A stretch of 64,000 bases of DNA from Pseudomonas sp. GM79 (GCF_000282495.1 NZ_AKJE01000047.1:32214-96213); one strand, 5' to 3'; positions 43,349 to 53,465 are shown, counted from the first letter of the stretch. Notes: generated from the letters alone by a model not told the origin. Numbers and translations: made by a program.

Positions 43349-43990
43349 TCAGGCTCGTACAAAGGGGTTACCGCGCATTTCATCGCCCAGACACGTGTCC
43401 GGACCATGACCGGTCACCACCGTCGCCTCTTCGTCGAGGGTATACAACCGTTGCTTGATCGAACGCACGAGAGTCGCCTGATCGCCTCCCCATAAATCCG
43501 TACGCCCTACCCCGCGCTTGAACAGCGTATCGCCGGCTATCAGCAGCTTAGCCTCTGAAAACCAAAAGCTCATGGAACCTGGTGTATGACCCGGCGTGTG
43601 CAACGCCACGCCACACCCGCAAGCCAACTCTTCGTCGTCGGCCAACCAGCGATCTGGCGATGGCACGGGGGTGTAAGGCACGCCGAACATCTGGCACTGC
43701 ATTTCCAGGTTGTCCCAGAGGAATTGATCTTCTTTATGCAGATGCAGCGTCGCGCCGGTTTTCTCCTTCAACTGACCGGAGGCCAGGAAGTGATCCAGGT
43801 GCGCGTGGGTATGAATGATGCTGACCACCTTCAGGCCCAAGGCATCAAGGCGCGCGAGAATCAGTTCGTGATTGCCGCCCGGGTCGACGACGATGGCCTT
43901 TTTGGTGATGGGGTCGCCGATGATGGTGCAGTTGCACTGGAGGGGGCCGACGGGGAAGGTTTCGCGGATGAGAGTGGGTTGCTGGGACAT
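43349..43990 (-). CDS. MBL-fold hydrolase, glyoxalase II-like
   Basis: The 213-residue metallo-beta-lactamase fold enzyme has the metal motif HTHAHLDH, a GHTPGSMSFW segment and a C-terminal GHGPDT. It resembles YcbL, a type II glyoxalase that hydrolyses S-lactoylglutathione. Substrate is not proven. It follows the LuxR-type regulator by 85 bp on the same strand without a clear terminator, so it may be in the same transcript. Confidence 0.9.
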   Translation of the reverse strand: MSQQPTLIRETFPVGPLQCNCTIIGDPITKKAIVVDPGGNHELILARLDALGLKVVSIIHTHAHLDHFLASGQLKEKTGATLHLHKEDQFLWDNLEMQCQMFGVPYTPVPSPDRWLADDEELACGCGVALHTPGHTPGSMSFWFSEAKLLIAGDTLFKRGVGRTDLWGGDQATLVRSIKQRLYTLDEEATVVTGHGPDTCLGDEMRGNPFVRA

Positions 43991-44075
43991 CAGGGCACGC
44001 TCGGAAAACAGGAATGGCTAATTTTGGCACAGAATTGCCTTGATCCATTTACCCCATGTACATCGTAAAAATGCG

Positions 44076-46814
44076 TTACCCCAACACCCCCAGCTCCTTT
44101 GCCCGCGCCACCGCCTGCGTGCGCCGTTCTACCCCCAACTTACTGTTGATATGACTGGCATGGGTTTTCACCGTGTGCAGCGAAATAAACAACTGATCGC
44201 TGATTTCCTGGTTCGAACACCCTTGGGCGATCAGTCGCAGAACGGCCAGTTCACGCGTACTGAGCTGTTCGGCAGCTGGCGATGATTCCACCACCGGCCG
44301 AGAGGCCATGGCTGGAAGTTTTTCCGAGAGACTTTGCGAAACGGCCGTCGGTGCACAGAGTTGGAGTTGCCCGCGCAGCCAGTCCGAGTGCTCGGCCAGC
44401 AATGGATCAAACGGTTGCAGGACGCCTCCGGCGGCCGCTTCCAAAGCCTGGGCCAGCGCCTTGCGCGCCTCGGATTCGCGCCCGCCCGCCAGCAACAGCA
44501 TGATTTTCTGACTGAGCGCCATCACGCTGAGCATCTGCCGGCCGCTGTGCTGACCGTGTTCATGCAACGCATTCAATCGCCCTTCGGCGAGCATGGGCTG
44601 GCCCTTCATCATGTCCAGCACCGCCTGTTGCAGTTCAATGTGCAGCGGCAGTTGCGGATGGAACTCCGGGGGGGCCGCCGGATGCTCGCCGTTGTAAGTC
44701 TGACCCAATCGCGTGAGCCAGGCTTCGGCGAGGTCGGTGCGGCCCTGGGCCAGCCAGAGTTCGCATTTGACCAGAGTGATCATCGCCAGGTAGTAAATCG
44801 GCGGGACATCCCAGATGTGCATCAGGCGCTCGGCCTCGGCGAGTTCGGCGAAGGCTTTTGCGAATTCGCCGTTGTGGCCATCCAGCCGTGCGATCACGCA
44901 ATGGCCGATCAGCACGCTGATGTCGCGACAGGCCCGGGCTTCGCCCAACCCTGCTTGCAAACGTGCCCGCGCAGCTTGGGGTTGCAAGCGCAGAGCCAGC
45001 AAAAATCCCTCGTATAAAATCAGCCGCGCGCGCACTGCGTACAGCCGTTGCTGGGATAAGCCTTGCAGGCGTTGCAGCCCTTGGCGGACTTCATCCAGTG
45101 AGCGAAGAATCTCCCCACGCGCCTGCAGCACACGGGCGCGGTCGTAATGGGCCAGCGCCTCGAACAATGGATTGCCGACTCGTTGTGCCAGTTCAAGGGA
45201 CTCACGATTCAACTCCCGGGCACGCCAGAGGTCGCTGTCGGCAATGGCCAGGTTCGACAATGTAGAGAGGCACATCAGGCGTTGCCCATAGCGTTTGGCC
45301 GGCAGGCTCTCCAGCGCTTCGGTGCAATAGCGCAACGTCAGCTCGCGATTGCCTCGGCCCCGGGCGATGATGCCGCTCAGGGCCAGCCATTGCGCCAGCA
45401 TGGATTTTTGCGCAGTAGCCGACGGCGCTGGCAAGAAGTGGCTCAAATGGCTGGCCAGCTCCTCGGCGGCGTCCAGCTGGCAAGCCAGCCCCAACGCCCA
45501 GCTGTAGAGCACGATCAGCCGTGGTGTGCTGATCAGCAGGCTGTCGGGCAGGTCCATTTTCCAGCGCAGCAGCATGCCGACGTTCTGCTCGGCCAGCAGT
45601 TGTTCTTCAGAGAGGTTTTGCACCAGATTCGCCGCAACGTCCAGATGCCCGGCACGCAACGCCTGCTCCACCGCCTCATCGAGTAACCCTTGAGAGTTGA
45701 ACCAGCGGCAGGCACGCAGATGCAGGCTGGCCGTCGGCACTATCGCCTGGGCGGTGGGCCGGCTGCGCAGCAGGTCGGAAAACAGGTGGTGATAGCGATA
45801 CCAGTGACCGTGTTCGTCCAGCGGCACCAGAAACACCTGATGCGCCAGCAGGAAACGCAGGATCTCGGCACTGTCATGGGCTTCGCGCACGGCGTCGCAC
45901 AACTCGCTGCAAAAGCGCTCTTGGGGTGCGGTCTCGTACAGGAACGACTGCACCTCGGCGGGCAGGCAATCGATCACTTCTTCGAGCAGGTAATCGCGAA
46001 TCAGCCCTTCTCCACCGTACAGCGATTGGGGCAACGCGCCCTCGCTGCCCGCCTCGGAGGCCGCCAGCAACCAGAAGCGCAGCCCGGCCACCCAGCCTTC
46101 GCTGCGCTGGATCAAACTCTCCAGCGCCTCGCCACGCAATGAAATGCTGTGCCGATCAAGCAGGCTCAGGGTTTCATCGTGGGTCAGTCGAAGATCCTGT
46201 TCATGTAACTCGAGCAGTTGCCGCGACAGTCGCAGGCGTGCCAGATGCCAATCGGGACGTTGCCGACTGGTGACCATGACCAGCAGGCCATCGGGTAAAT
46301 GATTGAGAAAAAATTGCAGGCAACGATCAAGCACCGGGCCCTGGGCCAGATGATAGTCATCGAGCACCAGTAACAGCGGCGTAGCGGGTGAAAGGTGCAC
46401 AGCCAGTTCATCGAGCAAACCGTCCAGCCATTCTTCGAAGGCGAACGGCTGATGACGTTGGCGCATTTTCAGCAGCCCCAGCGCCTGGCGGCCCAGTTGC
46501 GGAAAATATTCCTGAAGACCTTCGAGCAGGCGCTCAAGAAAACGACCGGGATCGCTGTCCCGAAGACTCAACCCCAACCACAGGCTTTGCCAGTGACCCG
46601 GCAACCCTTGGCAAAACTCCACCGCTAATGAACTCTTGCCGAACCCCGCTGGCGCGCTGACCAGCAATAGCCTGCCACCGAGGCCGGCGCTCAGACGCTC
46701 GCACAAACGCGGCCGCAGCACATGGCCATCGGGCAGCGGAGGCCGGAAAAAGCGCCCGTCCAATGTGGCGACGGCAACGCTTGCAGGGCCCGGAAATGGA
46801 GACAGATCAGTCAT
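44076..46814 (-). CDS. MalT-like ATP-dependent LuxR-family regulator
   Basis: This 912-residue activator has a Walker A motif at about 54-62 (APAGFGKSS), a Walker B-like LLLVLDDYHLA, a STAND-type NTPase domain, TPR-like helical repeats (about 400-830) and a C-terminal LuxR helix-turn-helix (about 848-905, LSTRELAVLRLIAQGCSNQEIS). Such proteins are switched on by binding an inducer and ATP. Its likely targets are the DUF1329-DUF1302 genes and the acyl-CoA synthetase upstream of it. From memory, P. putida has the same order next to a fatty-acid-induced acyl-CoA synthetase. Confidence 0.9.
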   Translation of the reverse strand: MTDLSPFPGPASVAVATLDGRFFRPPLPDGHVLRPRLCERLSAGLGGRLLLVSAPAGFGKSSLAVEFCQGLPGHWQSLWLGLSLRDSDPGRFLERLLEGLQEYFPQLGRQALGLLKMRQRHQPFAFEEWLDGLLDELAVHLSPATPLLLVLDDYHLAQGPVLDRCLQFFLNHLPDGLLVMVTSRQRPDWHLARLRLSRQLLELHEQDLRLTHDETLSLLDRHSISLRGEALESLIQRSEGWVAGLRFWLLAASEAGSEGALPQSLYGGEGLIRDYLLEEVIDCLPAEVQSFLYETAPQERFCSELCDAVREAHDSAEILRFLLAHQVFLVPLDEHGHWYRYHHLFSDLLRSRPTAQAIVPTASLHLRACRWFNSQGLLDEAVEQALRAGHLDVAANLVQNLSEEQLLAEQNVGMLLRWKMDLPDSLLISTPRLIVLYSWALGLACQLDAAEELASHLSHFLPAPSATAQKSMLAQWLALSGIIARGRGNRELTLRYCTEALESLPAKRYGQRLMCLSTLSNLAIADSDLWRARELNRESLELAQRVGNPLFEALAHYDRARVLQARGEILRSLDEVRQGLQRLQGLSQQRLYAVRARLILYEGFLLALRLQPQAARARLQAGLGEARACRDISVLIGHCVIARLDGHNGEFAKAFAELAEAERLMHIWDVPPIYYLAMITLVKCELWLAQGRTDLAEAWLTRLGQTYNGEHPAAPPEFHPQLPLHIELQQAVLDMMKGQPMLAEGRLNALHEHGQHSGRQMLSVMALSQKIMLLLAGGRESEARKALAQALEAAAGGVLQPFDPLLAEHSDWLRGQLQLCAPTAVSQSLSEKLPAMASRPVVESSPAAEQLSTRELAVLRLIAQGCSNQEISDQLFISLHTVKTHASHINSKLGVERRTQAVARAKELGVLG

Positions 46815-46962
46815 GGCCGGCTCTTGTTTGAAAGGCTGATGGCGGCGTTACAGATGTCCGCAGCCTAGCGGTAAACGAAGAGCTATTGAAGGTTATTGCT
46901 ACAAATGGCTACAAAAAGACTACGAACAGAAATTGCCAAGCTTTTCGACAGACCGTGTCGCC

Positions 46963-47063
46963 CCCTTCGCGAGCAAGCCCGCTCCCACACTGGATCTCCA
47001 TTGCTCACAGATTTGTATGTCCACCGAAGATCAAATGTGGGAGCGGGCTTGCTCGCGAAAGGG
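46963..47063. repeat. REPIN
   Basis: Arms of 28 bp with the main REP core are separated by a 45-bp centre. The right side (gaagatcaaatgtggg) is shared with the REPIN at 60084. Confidence 0.88.
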
Positions 47064-47131
47064 CCATCACAGTCATCGACTGTTTCGCGCCCCCCCACGT
47101 TAACAAGTGCGCTCTGATACAAAATGCCGAT

Positions 47132-47165
47132 AAAAAAACGCCCCGAACCAGTCGGGGCGTTTTTC
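47132..47165 (-). terminator. Terminator after the DUF1329 gene
   Basis: The stem aacgccccga/tcggggcgtt carries a 5- to 6-base loop with A and T runs on either side. It lies 28 bp downstream of the stop codon. Confidence 0.85.
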
Positions 47166-47192
47166 GAGGATGCGGCCTCGGGTTACACCGTA

Positions 47193-48557
47193 TTAGCGAA
47201 CGCCTTCCTGACGCAATGCTGCCGGCGTGAAGTCTGCGGTGCTGGCAGTGAAGCCGAAGTTATATGCCGACTTCTCTTCGTTCTTCATGCCCAGGGCCAG
47301 GTAGCGGCCCGATTGCAGGTCGTACAAGGTTTCGAGGGCGTACCACGGCACTTGCTTGTCGTAGTAGTTCTCGGAGTGAGCCTCGGCGACACGCCACAGT
47401 TGTCCGCGACCGTCGTAGTGGTCGACCACCGCTGCCTGCCAGGTGTCTTCGTCGATGTAGAAGTCACGTTTGGCGTAGATGTGACGCTGACCTTCCTTCA
47501 GGGTCGCGACCACATGCCAGACCCGACGCAGTTCATAGCGAGTCAGGTCCTGATTGATGTGACCAGCCTTGATGATGTCGGCGTACTTCAGTTGTGGCGA
47601 ATCGAGCTTGTAGCTGTCGGAGGCGATGTACATCTCTTTCTTGCCTTCGAGCTTCCAGTCATAGCGATCCGGCGCACCGTTGTACATGTCCAGGTTGTCG
47701 GAGGTACGCAGGCCATCGGCAGCGGTACCCGGCCCGTCATAGGACACTTGCGGCGCACGACGCACACGGCGTTGCCCGGCGTTGTAGACCCACGCCGAAC
47801 GCGGTTCTTTAACCTGGTCGAGGGTTTCGTGTACCAGCAGCACACCACCGGCCAGACGCGCCGGCGCGGTCACTTTCTGTTTGAAGTAGAACAGGATGTT
47901 GCCCGGATTTTTCGGGTCGTAATCCTTCATTTTGTCGCGGAACACGAACTGGTCCTCGAAGTACACCAGGCTGAACGAGCCGTTCGGCTGCGGTGTGGCC
48001 TGGGTTATCAGACGGGTCACACTGCCGCCGCGATAACGGGTGATGTGGTTCCAGATGACCTCAACGCCACTTTTCGGAATCGGGAACGGGATCGCGGTTT
48101 CGAAGTTTTCCAGACCGTTGCCACCGGACACCAGGTTAGTGTTGGTGGCGTTCTTCTTGATCGAGGCGAACACTTCGTCCGGCACGGTGGCACCGCGATG
48201 GGACGGGTAGACCGGCATCTTGAAGGTTTCCGGGTAACGCTTGAACATCGCGTACTGGCCCGGCGCGAGCTTGTCCTTGTACTGGTCGACGTTCTGCGCG
48301 GTGATGGTGAACTGCGGTTTTTCACTCGCGAACGGATCAGACAGAAAACCCTTGCTGTCCACGCTACCGGCGTTTTTCGGCATGGGTTTCCAGGCCGGGA
48401 TCGAACCGTCGGCGTTACCCGCCATCTCGGCGCCCATCGGGGTCAGGCTCTTGCCCAGCTTGTCCGCTTCGGCCGCAGGAACCGCCGCCATGACACCGGT
48501 TGCCAGCAGCGACAGCCCCAGAACGCCAACGTGGAACAGACTCTTTGTTATTTTCAT
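47193..48557 (-). CDS. DUF1329 outer-membrane/periplasmic lipid-associated protein
   Basis: The 454-residue protein has a Sec signal peptide (about 1-25, ending AVPAAEAD). The mature part belongs to DUF1329, a family with a LolA/LolB-like beta fold that accompanies DUF1302 porin-like proteins in hydrophobic-compound degraders. No enzyme motif was recognised. It lies 28 bp downstream of the DUF1302 gene and is surely in its operon. The molecular role is unknown. Lipid or ester handling at the outer membrane is inferred. Confidence 0.88.
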   Translation of the reverse strand: MKITKSLFHVGVLGLSLLATGVMAAVPAAEADKLGKSLTPMGAEMAGNADGSIPAWKPMPKNAGSVDSKGFLSDPFASEKPQFTITAQNVDQYKDKLAPGQYAMFKRYPETFKMPVYPSHRGATVPDEVFASIKKNATNTNLVSGGNGLENFETAIPFPIPKSGVEVIWNHITRYRGGSVTRLITQATPQPNGSFSLVYFEDQFVFRDKMKDYDPKNPGNILFYFKQKVTAPARLAGGVLLVHETLDQVKEPRSAWVYNAGQRRVRRAPQVSYDGPGTAADGLRTSDNLDMYNGAPDRYDWKLEGKKEMYIASDSYKLDSPQLKYADIIKAGHINQDLTRYELRRVWHVVATLKEGQRHIYAKRDFYIDEDTWQAAVVDHYDGRGQLWRVAEAHSENYYDKQVPWYALETLYDLQSGRYLALGMKNEEKSAYNFGFTASTADFTPAALRQEGVR

Positions 48558-48585
48558 AAATGTGTTCGTCCTGAAAATACAGTGC

Positions 48586-50475
48586 TTAGAAGTTCACGCC
48601 GAAGCTGAGCGCAACGAAGTCGCGATCATCCACGGTGGTGTACTTGCCGTCGAAGAAGTTGGTGTACGCCAGGCTCGCGGTGTAGGTGTTCTGGTATTCG
48701 GCATCGACACCCAGGCTCACCGCTTTACGACCTTCCTCGAAGTTGCCGCCAGGGCCAGGCGAGTAACCGCTCACGTCGTGGGACCAGGCCACGTTCGGCT
48801 TGAGGTTCACACCGGCGAATACGTCGTTGTATTCCCAGATCGCGCGACCGCGATAACCCCACGACATCGCCGTGGTGAAGCCCTCGTCTTCGCAATTACG
48901 GCTGCGGTTGTTGGTTGCAGTACCCGCGCCGGCACCGTTGATGGTGCTGGTGTTGAGGATCGCCGAACAGGTGTTGAGGCCGCCGGTAGCCGGCAGTTCA
49001 CCAGGACCGTAGACCGGGTCACGGCCGTAACGGATTTCGGAGCTGCTTTCCAGGCCGCCAACATGGGTCACGCCCACTTCGCCCACCAGGGTCAGACGGC
49101 TGGCGCCCATGACCTGATCGAAGAAGTGCGTCAGAGTGGTCTGGAACTGGGTGATTTCTTTGCGGCGATAGCCGTGCAAATCCTGACCCGGTACACCGGG
49201 GAGCAGCGAAGCGTTGGCCAAGGCACCGCCCAATGGGCGTACGCCGGCAAACAGGATGTCGGTGGAGTTGAGCTGCACTGGCGCGTTCGGACGGTAGCTG
49301 ATCTCACCGCTCCACGCCGTACCGGTAGGCAGCGTGGTGGAGAAGCTCAAGCCGTAGAGACGGATGTCTTCCGGGTACTCGACGAAGTACTCGGAATTAC
49401 CGGCGACCACCAGCGGCCCCAGCGCACGGAACGCCGCCGGCAAAGCTGCCACGCCGTTGTAGATCGATTGCGGAGCACCTGTGGCGCTGAAGATCGGCGC
49501 CCGGCTGTGGTAGTTCATGAAGTACGCGCCGAACTCGGTGTCGAGCGGATCGAACATGTACTTCAAGGACGCGCCCCACTGGCCGCTGTCCCGCGCATCG
49601 CGGTCAGGACCACGACGCACCAGTACACCTTCTTCGTTGACGTCGACGCCCGCGTTGGCCAATGGGCCCAATGCGATGGCCGGAATGGTCGAGCGCTTGT
49701 TCAGCACGCGCAGGTTATTGTCGCAACCGTCGGCAATGATGTCCGGCTGGGAGAAAAAGGTACCGCAGTTATCGACAACCGTCTGGTCCCATTCCAGCTG
49801 ATAGAACGCTTCGGCCGACAGGTTGTCGGTCAGGCTCTGGGACACATAGAACATGTTGACCGGGATCAGGCCTTCCTTGACCTCGGCGCCAGGACGACGG
49901 AACGCGGACACGTCAATCGGGTTGATCGAGTTGATGCCGCCGCCGATGAAAGTACTTTCCCCCCAGCTCACGACCTGCTTGCCCAGACGCACGGAACCCG
50001 GCTGATCGGCGATGGCGTAGTTGTGGTAGACGAAGGCGTCGAGGATCTGGCCACCGGAGGACTTGGCGCCCTCTTTGCGGTTGCTGTCGCTGATGTCTTT
50101 GAACTCGCGGCTTTCATCCTTGAGCTCGAAGTCGTACCAGTATTTGCCCCGGACGAAGACACCGGTGTCGCCGTATTTCAATTCAAGGTCATGGATGCCC
50201 TTGAAGATCTTCGAGAAGGTTTCGCCGCTCTTGAAGTTGTTGTGACCGTCATCAGACGTCTGGGACAGGCCGTGGCCCCCGTTATTGACGCCGATAAGGT
50301 TCTTGTTCGGGCTCTGAGTAGACCAACTGGCCCCGATCGACAGGGATGAGTCGAATTGACCCTCGATCTCACCGACGTTGAAACTGACGCCGAATGCAGG
50401 CCCGGCGAGCGAAGAGGCAAGACTGACCGCCAGGGGCAGTTTCGCCCGGCGCCAGAACTGGTTTACTGATGTCAT
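48586..50475 (-). CDS. DUF1302 outer-membrane protein
   Basis: The 629-residue protein has a signal peptide (about 1-30, ending GPAFG) and a long beta-rich mature part with alternating aromatic/polar strands ending in a C-terminal phenylalanine-containing strand (FVALSFGVNF), which is typical of outer-membrane beta barrels. Family members are co-expressed with DUF1329 proteins during growth on fatty acids, alkanoates or steroids. ATG 50475 is taken because it starts the signal peptide. The open frame extends 29 codons further without one. Confidence 0.87.
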   Translation of the reverse strand: MTSVNQFWRRAKLPLAVSLASSLAGPAFGVSFNVGEIEGQFDSSLSIGASWSTQSPNKNLIGVNNGGHGLSQTSDDGHNNFKSGETFSKIFKGIHDLELKYGDTGVFVRGKYWYDFELKDESREFKDISDSNRKEGAKSSGGQILDAFVYHNYAIADQPGSVRLGKQVVSWGESTFIGGGINSINPIDVSAFRRPGAEVKEGLIPVNMFYVSQSLTDNLSAEAFYQLEWDQTVVDNCGTFFSQPDIIADGCDNNLRVLNKRSTIPAIALGPLANAGVDVNEEGVLVRRGPDRDARDSGQWGASLKYMFDPLDTEFGAYFMNYHSRAPIFSATGAPQSIYNGVAALPAAFRALGPLVVAGNSEYFVEYPEDIRLYGLSFSTTLPTGTAWSGEISYRPNAPVQLNSTDILFAGVRPLGGALANASLLPGVPGQDLHGYRRKEITQFQTTLTHFFDQVMGASRLTLVGEVGVTHVGGLESSSEIRYGRDPVYGPGELPATGGLNTCSAILNTSTINGAGAGTATNNRSRNCEDEGFTTAMSWGYRGRAIWEYNDVFAGVNLKPNVAWSHDVSGYSPGPGGNFEEGRKAVSLGVDAEYQNTYTASLAYTNFFDGKYTTVDDRDFVALSFGVNF

Positions 50476-50809
50476 CGACGCTACTCCATGTGCATTATTG
50501 TTATGGCTGAGTACTTTTAAAAACGTTGTGGGTGACCGGAAGCCAAGTGGTTCCGACGTCACGCCAAAGTTGCATCGCCCCGTTTTGTGCGCGCTCCGTT
50601 CTTAAAAATTCCTTGAGCGGACTATAGCCAGCAGGTAGTAGTGCTTGATCCCTCTAAAGTGTGATTTGCAGCTGCCGGCCACTCTGGAACAGTCCTTTCG
50701 CCAGTCCGACACATGTCGGCACGGCAAGGATGGCTGAAAATTCGGATTTCACAAGCCAAGCGCTTGCTTGGTGGGTCTGGCGCGCCGTTTTCGGCGCGCC
50801 AGATGACGC
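50476..50809. other. Intergenic region upstream of the DUF1302-DUF1329 operon
   Basis: On the minus strand a TATAGT box (50621-50626) could be the -10 of the operon. The -35 is weak, which fits an activator-dependent promoter served by the MalT-like regulator. A 12-bp perfect hairpin (50776-50803, tctggcgcgccg) lies right after the acyl-CoA synthetase stop codon. It lacks a T run. No further gene was seen. Confidence 0.5.
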
Positions 50810-52492
50810 TTAAAGCGTCGAGAGGAAGGTACTGTTGTTAGCCTGCCATTCGGTGATGTCGACGCGGATGCGCTTCTTGTCGAGTTTGCCGACACTGGTC
50901 TTGGGAATTTCAGTAACAATGGCGATCTGGCTCGGGATGGCCCACTTGCTCAGGTGCCCCTGCTCAACGAACGGCTTGAGGTGCTCCTTGAGTTCCTTGG
51001 CCCCGATCTCATGCCCTTCCCTGACGACCAACAGCGCAAACGGCCGCTCGCCCCACTGCGGATCGGCGATGCCCACCACTGCTACTTCGCGTACCGCAGG
51101 GTGGCGGCTGATCAGGTCTTCCAGGTCCAGGGAGGAGATCCACTCGCCGCCGGTCTTGATCACGTCCTTGATCCGGTCGCGAATGTCGATCACGCCCATG
51201 CTGTCCAGGGTCGCCACGTCGCCGGTGTGCAACCAGCCCCCGGCCCAGAGCTCTGCGCCTTTGTGCGGTTCGTTGAAGTAGCCCTCGGTGAGCCACGGAG
51301 CTCGCAGCACCAGTTCGCCCTGGGTCTCACCATCGGCAGGCAGGAAGTTGCCGTCGGTGTCGACGATCGCCGCCTCGACCAATGGGCCCGGCACACCGGC
51401 CTTGATCCGGTAGGTGGTGCGTTCGTCTTCGGTGCCTGCCATCAGCTCATCGTTGAGGTGCGCGCACGATACCAATGGCCCGGTTTCCGACATGCCGTAA
51501 GCCGCGGTCAACTGAATGCCCTTGGCTTTGGCTGCTTCATACAGTGCACGGTTGAGCGCACTGCCGCCGATGACGATTTTCCAGCCGCCGAAATCGGTGT
51601 TTTGCGCCGCTTTGGCATTGAGGACCATTTGCAGAATGGTCGGCACGCAGTGGGAAAAGGTCACCTTCTCCTTGCGCCACAACTCCACCAGATACTCGGG
51701 ATCGTAACGACCGGGGTAGACCTGCTTGAGCCCGAGCATGGTCGCTACATACGGCAAACCCCAGGCGTGCACATGGAACATCGGGGTGATCGGCATGTAC
51801 ACATCGTTGGTACCCAGCAGGCGCACGCTGTCGATGGAACCCATGATGGTCGACACGCCCATGGTGTGCAGCACCAGTTGCCGGTGGGTGAAATACACGC
51901 CTTTGGGGTTACCCGTGGTGCCGGTGGTGTAGAACGTGGTGGCAACCGAGTTTTCGTCGAAGTCTTCAAAGTCGTATTGCGGGCTTGCGGTGGCCAGCAA
52001 TTGCTCGTATTCGCCAATCAGGTTCGGCAGGTCGGCGGTTTTTTCCGGCAGGTCGGTCAACAGCAGGGTTTTCTCCACGGTGGTCAGGTGCCCGGCAATT
52101 GCCTTGTACAGCCCGACGAACTCGCTGTTGACCAGCACGAAGCGGTCCTCGGCGTGGTTCATGGTGTAGAGAATCTGTTCCGGCGACAGGCGCACGTTGA
52201 TGGTGTGGATCACCGCGCCGATCATCGGGATGGCAAACATGCATTCCAGGTAGCGATGGCTGTCCCAGTCCATCACTGCCACGGTATCCCCGGCCTTCAC
52301 GCCTGCGGCCGTCAGCACATTGGCCAGCCGCGCGACCCGCTCGATGAGGGTCGGATAGCTGTAGCGCAATTGATCGCGGTAGATGATCTCGCGGGTTTTT
52401 TCGTAACGGGCACCGGACATCAGCAGCCGTTTAATCAACAGCGGATACTGGTAAGCGCCCTCGGCTGGGGGGATAACGCGAGTCTGCAACAT
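50810..52492 (-). CDS. Medium-chain-type fatty acid--CoA ligase (AlkK-like)
   Basis: The 560-residue ANL-superfamily enzyme activates a carboxylic acid to its CoA thioester through an acyl-adenylate. The AMP-binding motif FYTTGTTGNPKGV, the YGMSETGP motif and the hinge DRIKDVIKTGGEWIS are present, with the catalytic lysine in the C-terminal GKLDKKRI region. It matches AlkK-like medium-chain ligases, which prefer C6-C10 acids. The start is ATG 52492. The extra upstream frame runs through a repeat and is not coding. Confidence 0.9.
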   Translation of the reverse strand: MLQTRVIPPAEGAYQYPLLIKRLLMSGARYEKTREIIYRDQLRYSYPTLIERVARLANVLTAAGVKAGDTVAVMDWDSHRYLECMFAIPMIGAVIHTINVRLSPEQILYTMNHAEDRFVLVNSEFVGLYKAIAGHLTTVEKTLLLTDLPEKTADLPNLIGEYEQLLATASPQYDFEDFDENSVATTFYTTGTTGNPKGVYFTHRQLVLHTMGVSTIMGSIDSVRLLGTNDVYMPITPMFHVHAWGLPYVATMLGLKQVYPGRYDPEYLVELWRKEKVTFSHCVPTILQMVLNAKAAQNTDFGGWKIVIGGSALNRALYEAAKAKGIQLTAAYGMSETGPLVSCAHLNDELMAGTEDERTTYRIKAGVPGPLVEAAIVDTDGNFLPADGETQGELVLRAPWLTEGYFNEPHKGAELWAGGWLHTGDVATLDSMGVIDIRDRIKDVIKTGGEWISSLDLEDLISRHPAVREVAVVGIADPQWGERPFALLVVREGHEIGAKELKEHLKPFVEQGHLSKWAIPSQIAIVTEIPKTSVGKLDKKRIRVDITEWQANNSTFLSTL

Positions 52493-52651
52493 AAGAGTCC
52501 CTTTTCTGACTGCACGGTCTTGGTTTCTAAAGCTAAGCACTCTAGAGCCCTTGAACGCCAGCCAAATCAGCCAAAGGGATGATTTGCACAGCCGTATAAA
52601 TGCTAGCTTTACGCCAGCATTTGCAGGGATTCGTGATCCATCATGTGGACT

Positions 52652-52741
52652 GTAGGAGCTGCCGAAGGCTGCGATCTTTTGATCCTGGGCGACTTCGATA
52701 CCGCTGAAGATCAAAAGATCGCAGCCTGCGGCAGCTCCTAC
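52652..52741. repeat. Palindromic repeat, third family
   Basis: 33-bp arms with one mismatch (core gccgaaggctgcgatctttt) enclose 24 bp. This is the second copy of the element at 6336-6418. It lies between the acyl-CoA synthetase start and the LysE gene. Confidence 0.8.
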
Positions 52742-52775
52742 GAGGGACCGCGCAGTTCGGCAGAGTAGTGTTTGA

Positions 52776-53405
52776 TCAATGCATCTCGGTGAACGCGAGT
52801 TTCACGCCAATGGCAATCAGCACTGCGCCCATGGTCCGGTCGAACCAGTGGCCCATGCGGGCGAAACCGGCGCGCACACGCTGTTGACTGAACAGCATCG
52901 CCACCAGGCAGAACCAGACTGCCGTCGCCGCTGCCAGATAAATCCCGTAACCGGCCTGTACCGCCAATGGTGTGTGCGGGTTGATCACCACGGTGAACAG
53001 CGACAGGAAAAACAGCGTGGCTTTCGGGTTCAAGCCATTGGTCACGAAGCCCGAGGTGAAAGCGCCCCGCGCGGTGCGTTCGCCAGCCTCCTGATGCAGG
53101 TCATCAGCCACCCGTTTGGCCGGTTGTGCGCGCAAGGCCTTGAAGCCGATGTACAGCAGATACGCGGCGGCGGCCCATTTCAAGGCGTTGAACAGCACGA
53201 TCGACTGAGACACGATCAGCCCGATACCCAACAGCGAATAACCAACGTGCAGAAAAATCGCCGAGCCGACGCCTAGCGCCGTCCAGGTTCCGGCACGGCG
53301 CCCGTGGGTCACGCTCTCACGCACCACCACGGCGAAGTCCGGGCCGGGGCTGGCGACGGCCAGCAGGTGAATCAGGGCAACGGTCAAGAACTCTGTCCAG
53401 TACAT
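52776..53405 (-). CDS. LysE-family amino acid exporter
   Basis: The 209-residue inner-membrane protein has about six TM helices and the LysE/RhtB signature near the N-terminus (LLAVASPGPDFAVVVRESVTHG). Members export amino acids such as lysine, threonine or homoserine. The substrate cannot be read from the sequence. Confidence 0.9.
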   Translation of the reverse strand: MYWTEFLTVALIHLLAVASPGPDFAVVVRESVTHGRRAGTWTALGVGSAIFLHVGYSLLGIGLIVSQSIVLFNALKWAAAAYLLYIGFKALRAQPAKRVADDLHQEAGERTARGAFTSGFVTNGLNPKATLFFLSLFTVVINPHTPLAVQAGYGIYLAAATAVWFCLVAMLFSQQRVRAGFARMGHWFDRTMGAVLIAIGVKLAFTEMH

Positions 53406-53465
53406 GGGGGGGTGCTCCTTTGGGGCAGGTCGATCAATTCAACAATTCTGAAACGAATTCAATCT

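Larger units (their letters stand above)
46815..47192. other. Intergenic region before the LuxR-type regulator
   Basis: This stretch holds a REPIN (46963-47063) and the terminator of the DUF1329 operon (47132-47165). The regulator promoter is probably between 46815 and 46960, but I could not pick convincing -35 and -10 boxes. Confidence 0.5.

Noticed and set aside
48241..50349. 702-codon plus-strand frame opposite the DUF1329 and DUF1302 genes
   Set aside because: It spans two real genes and their spacer in antisense and has no ribosome site or recognisable fold.
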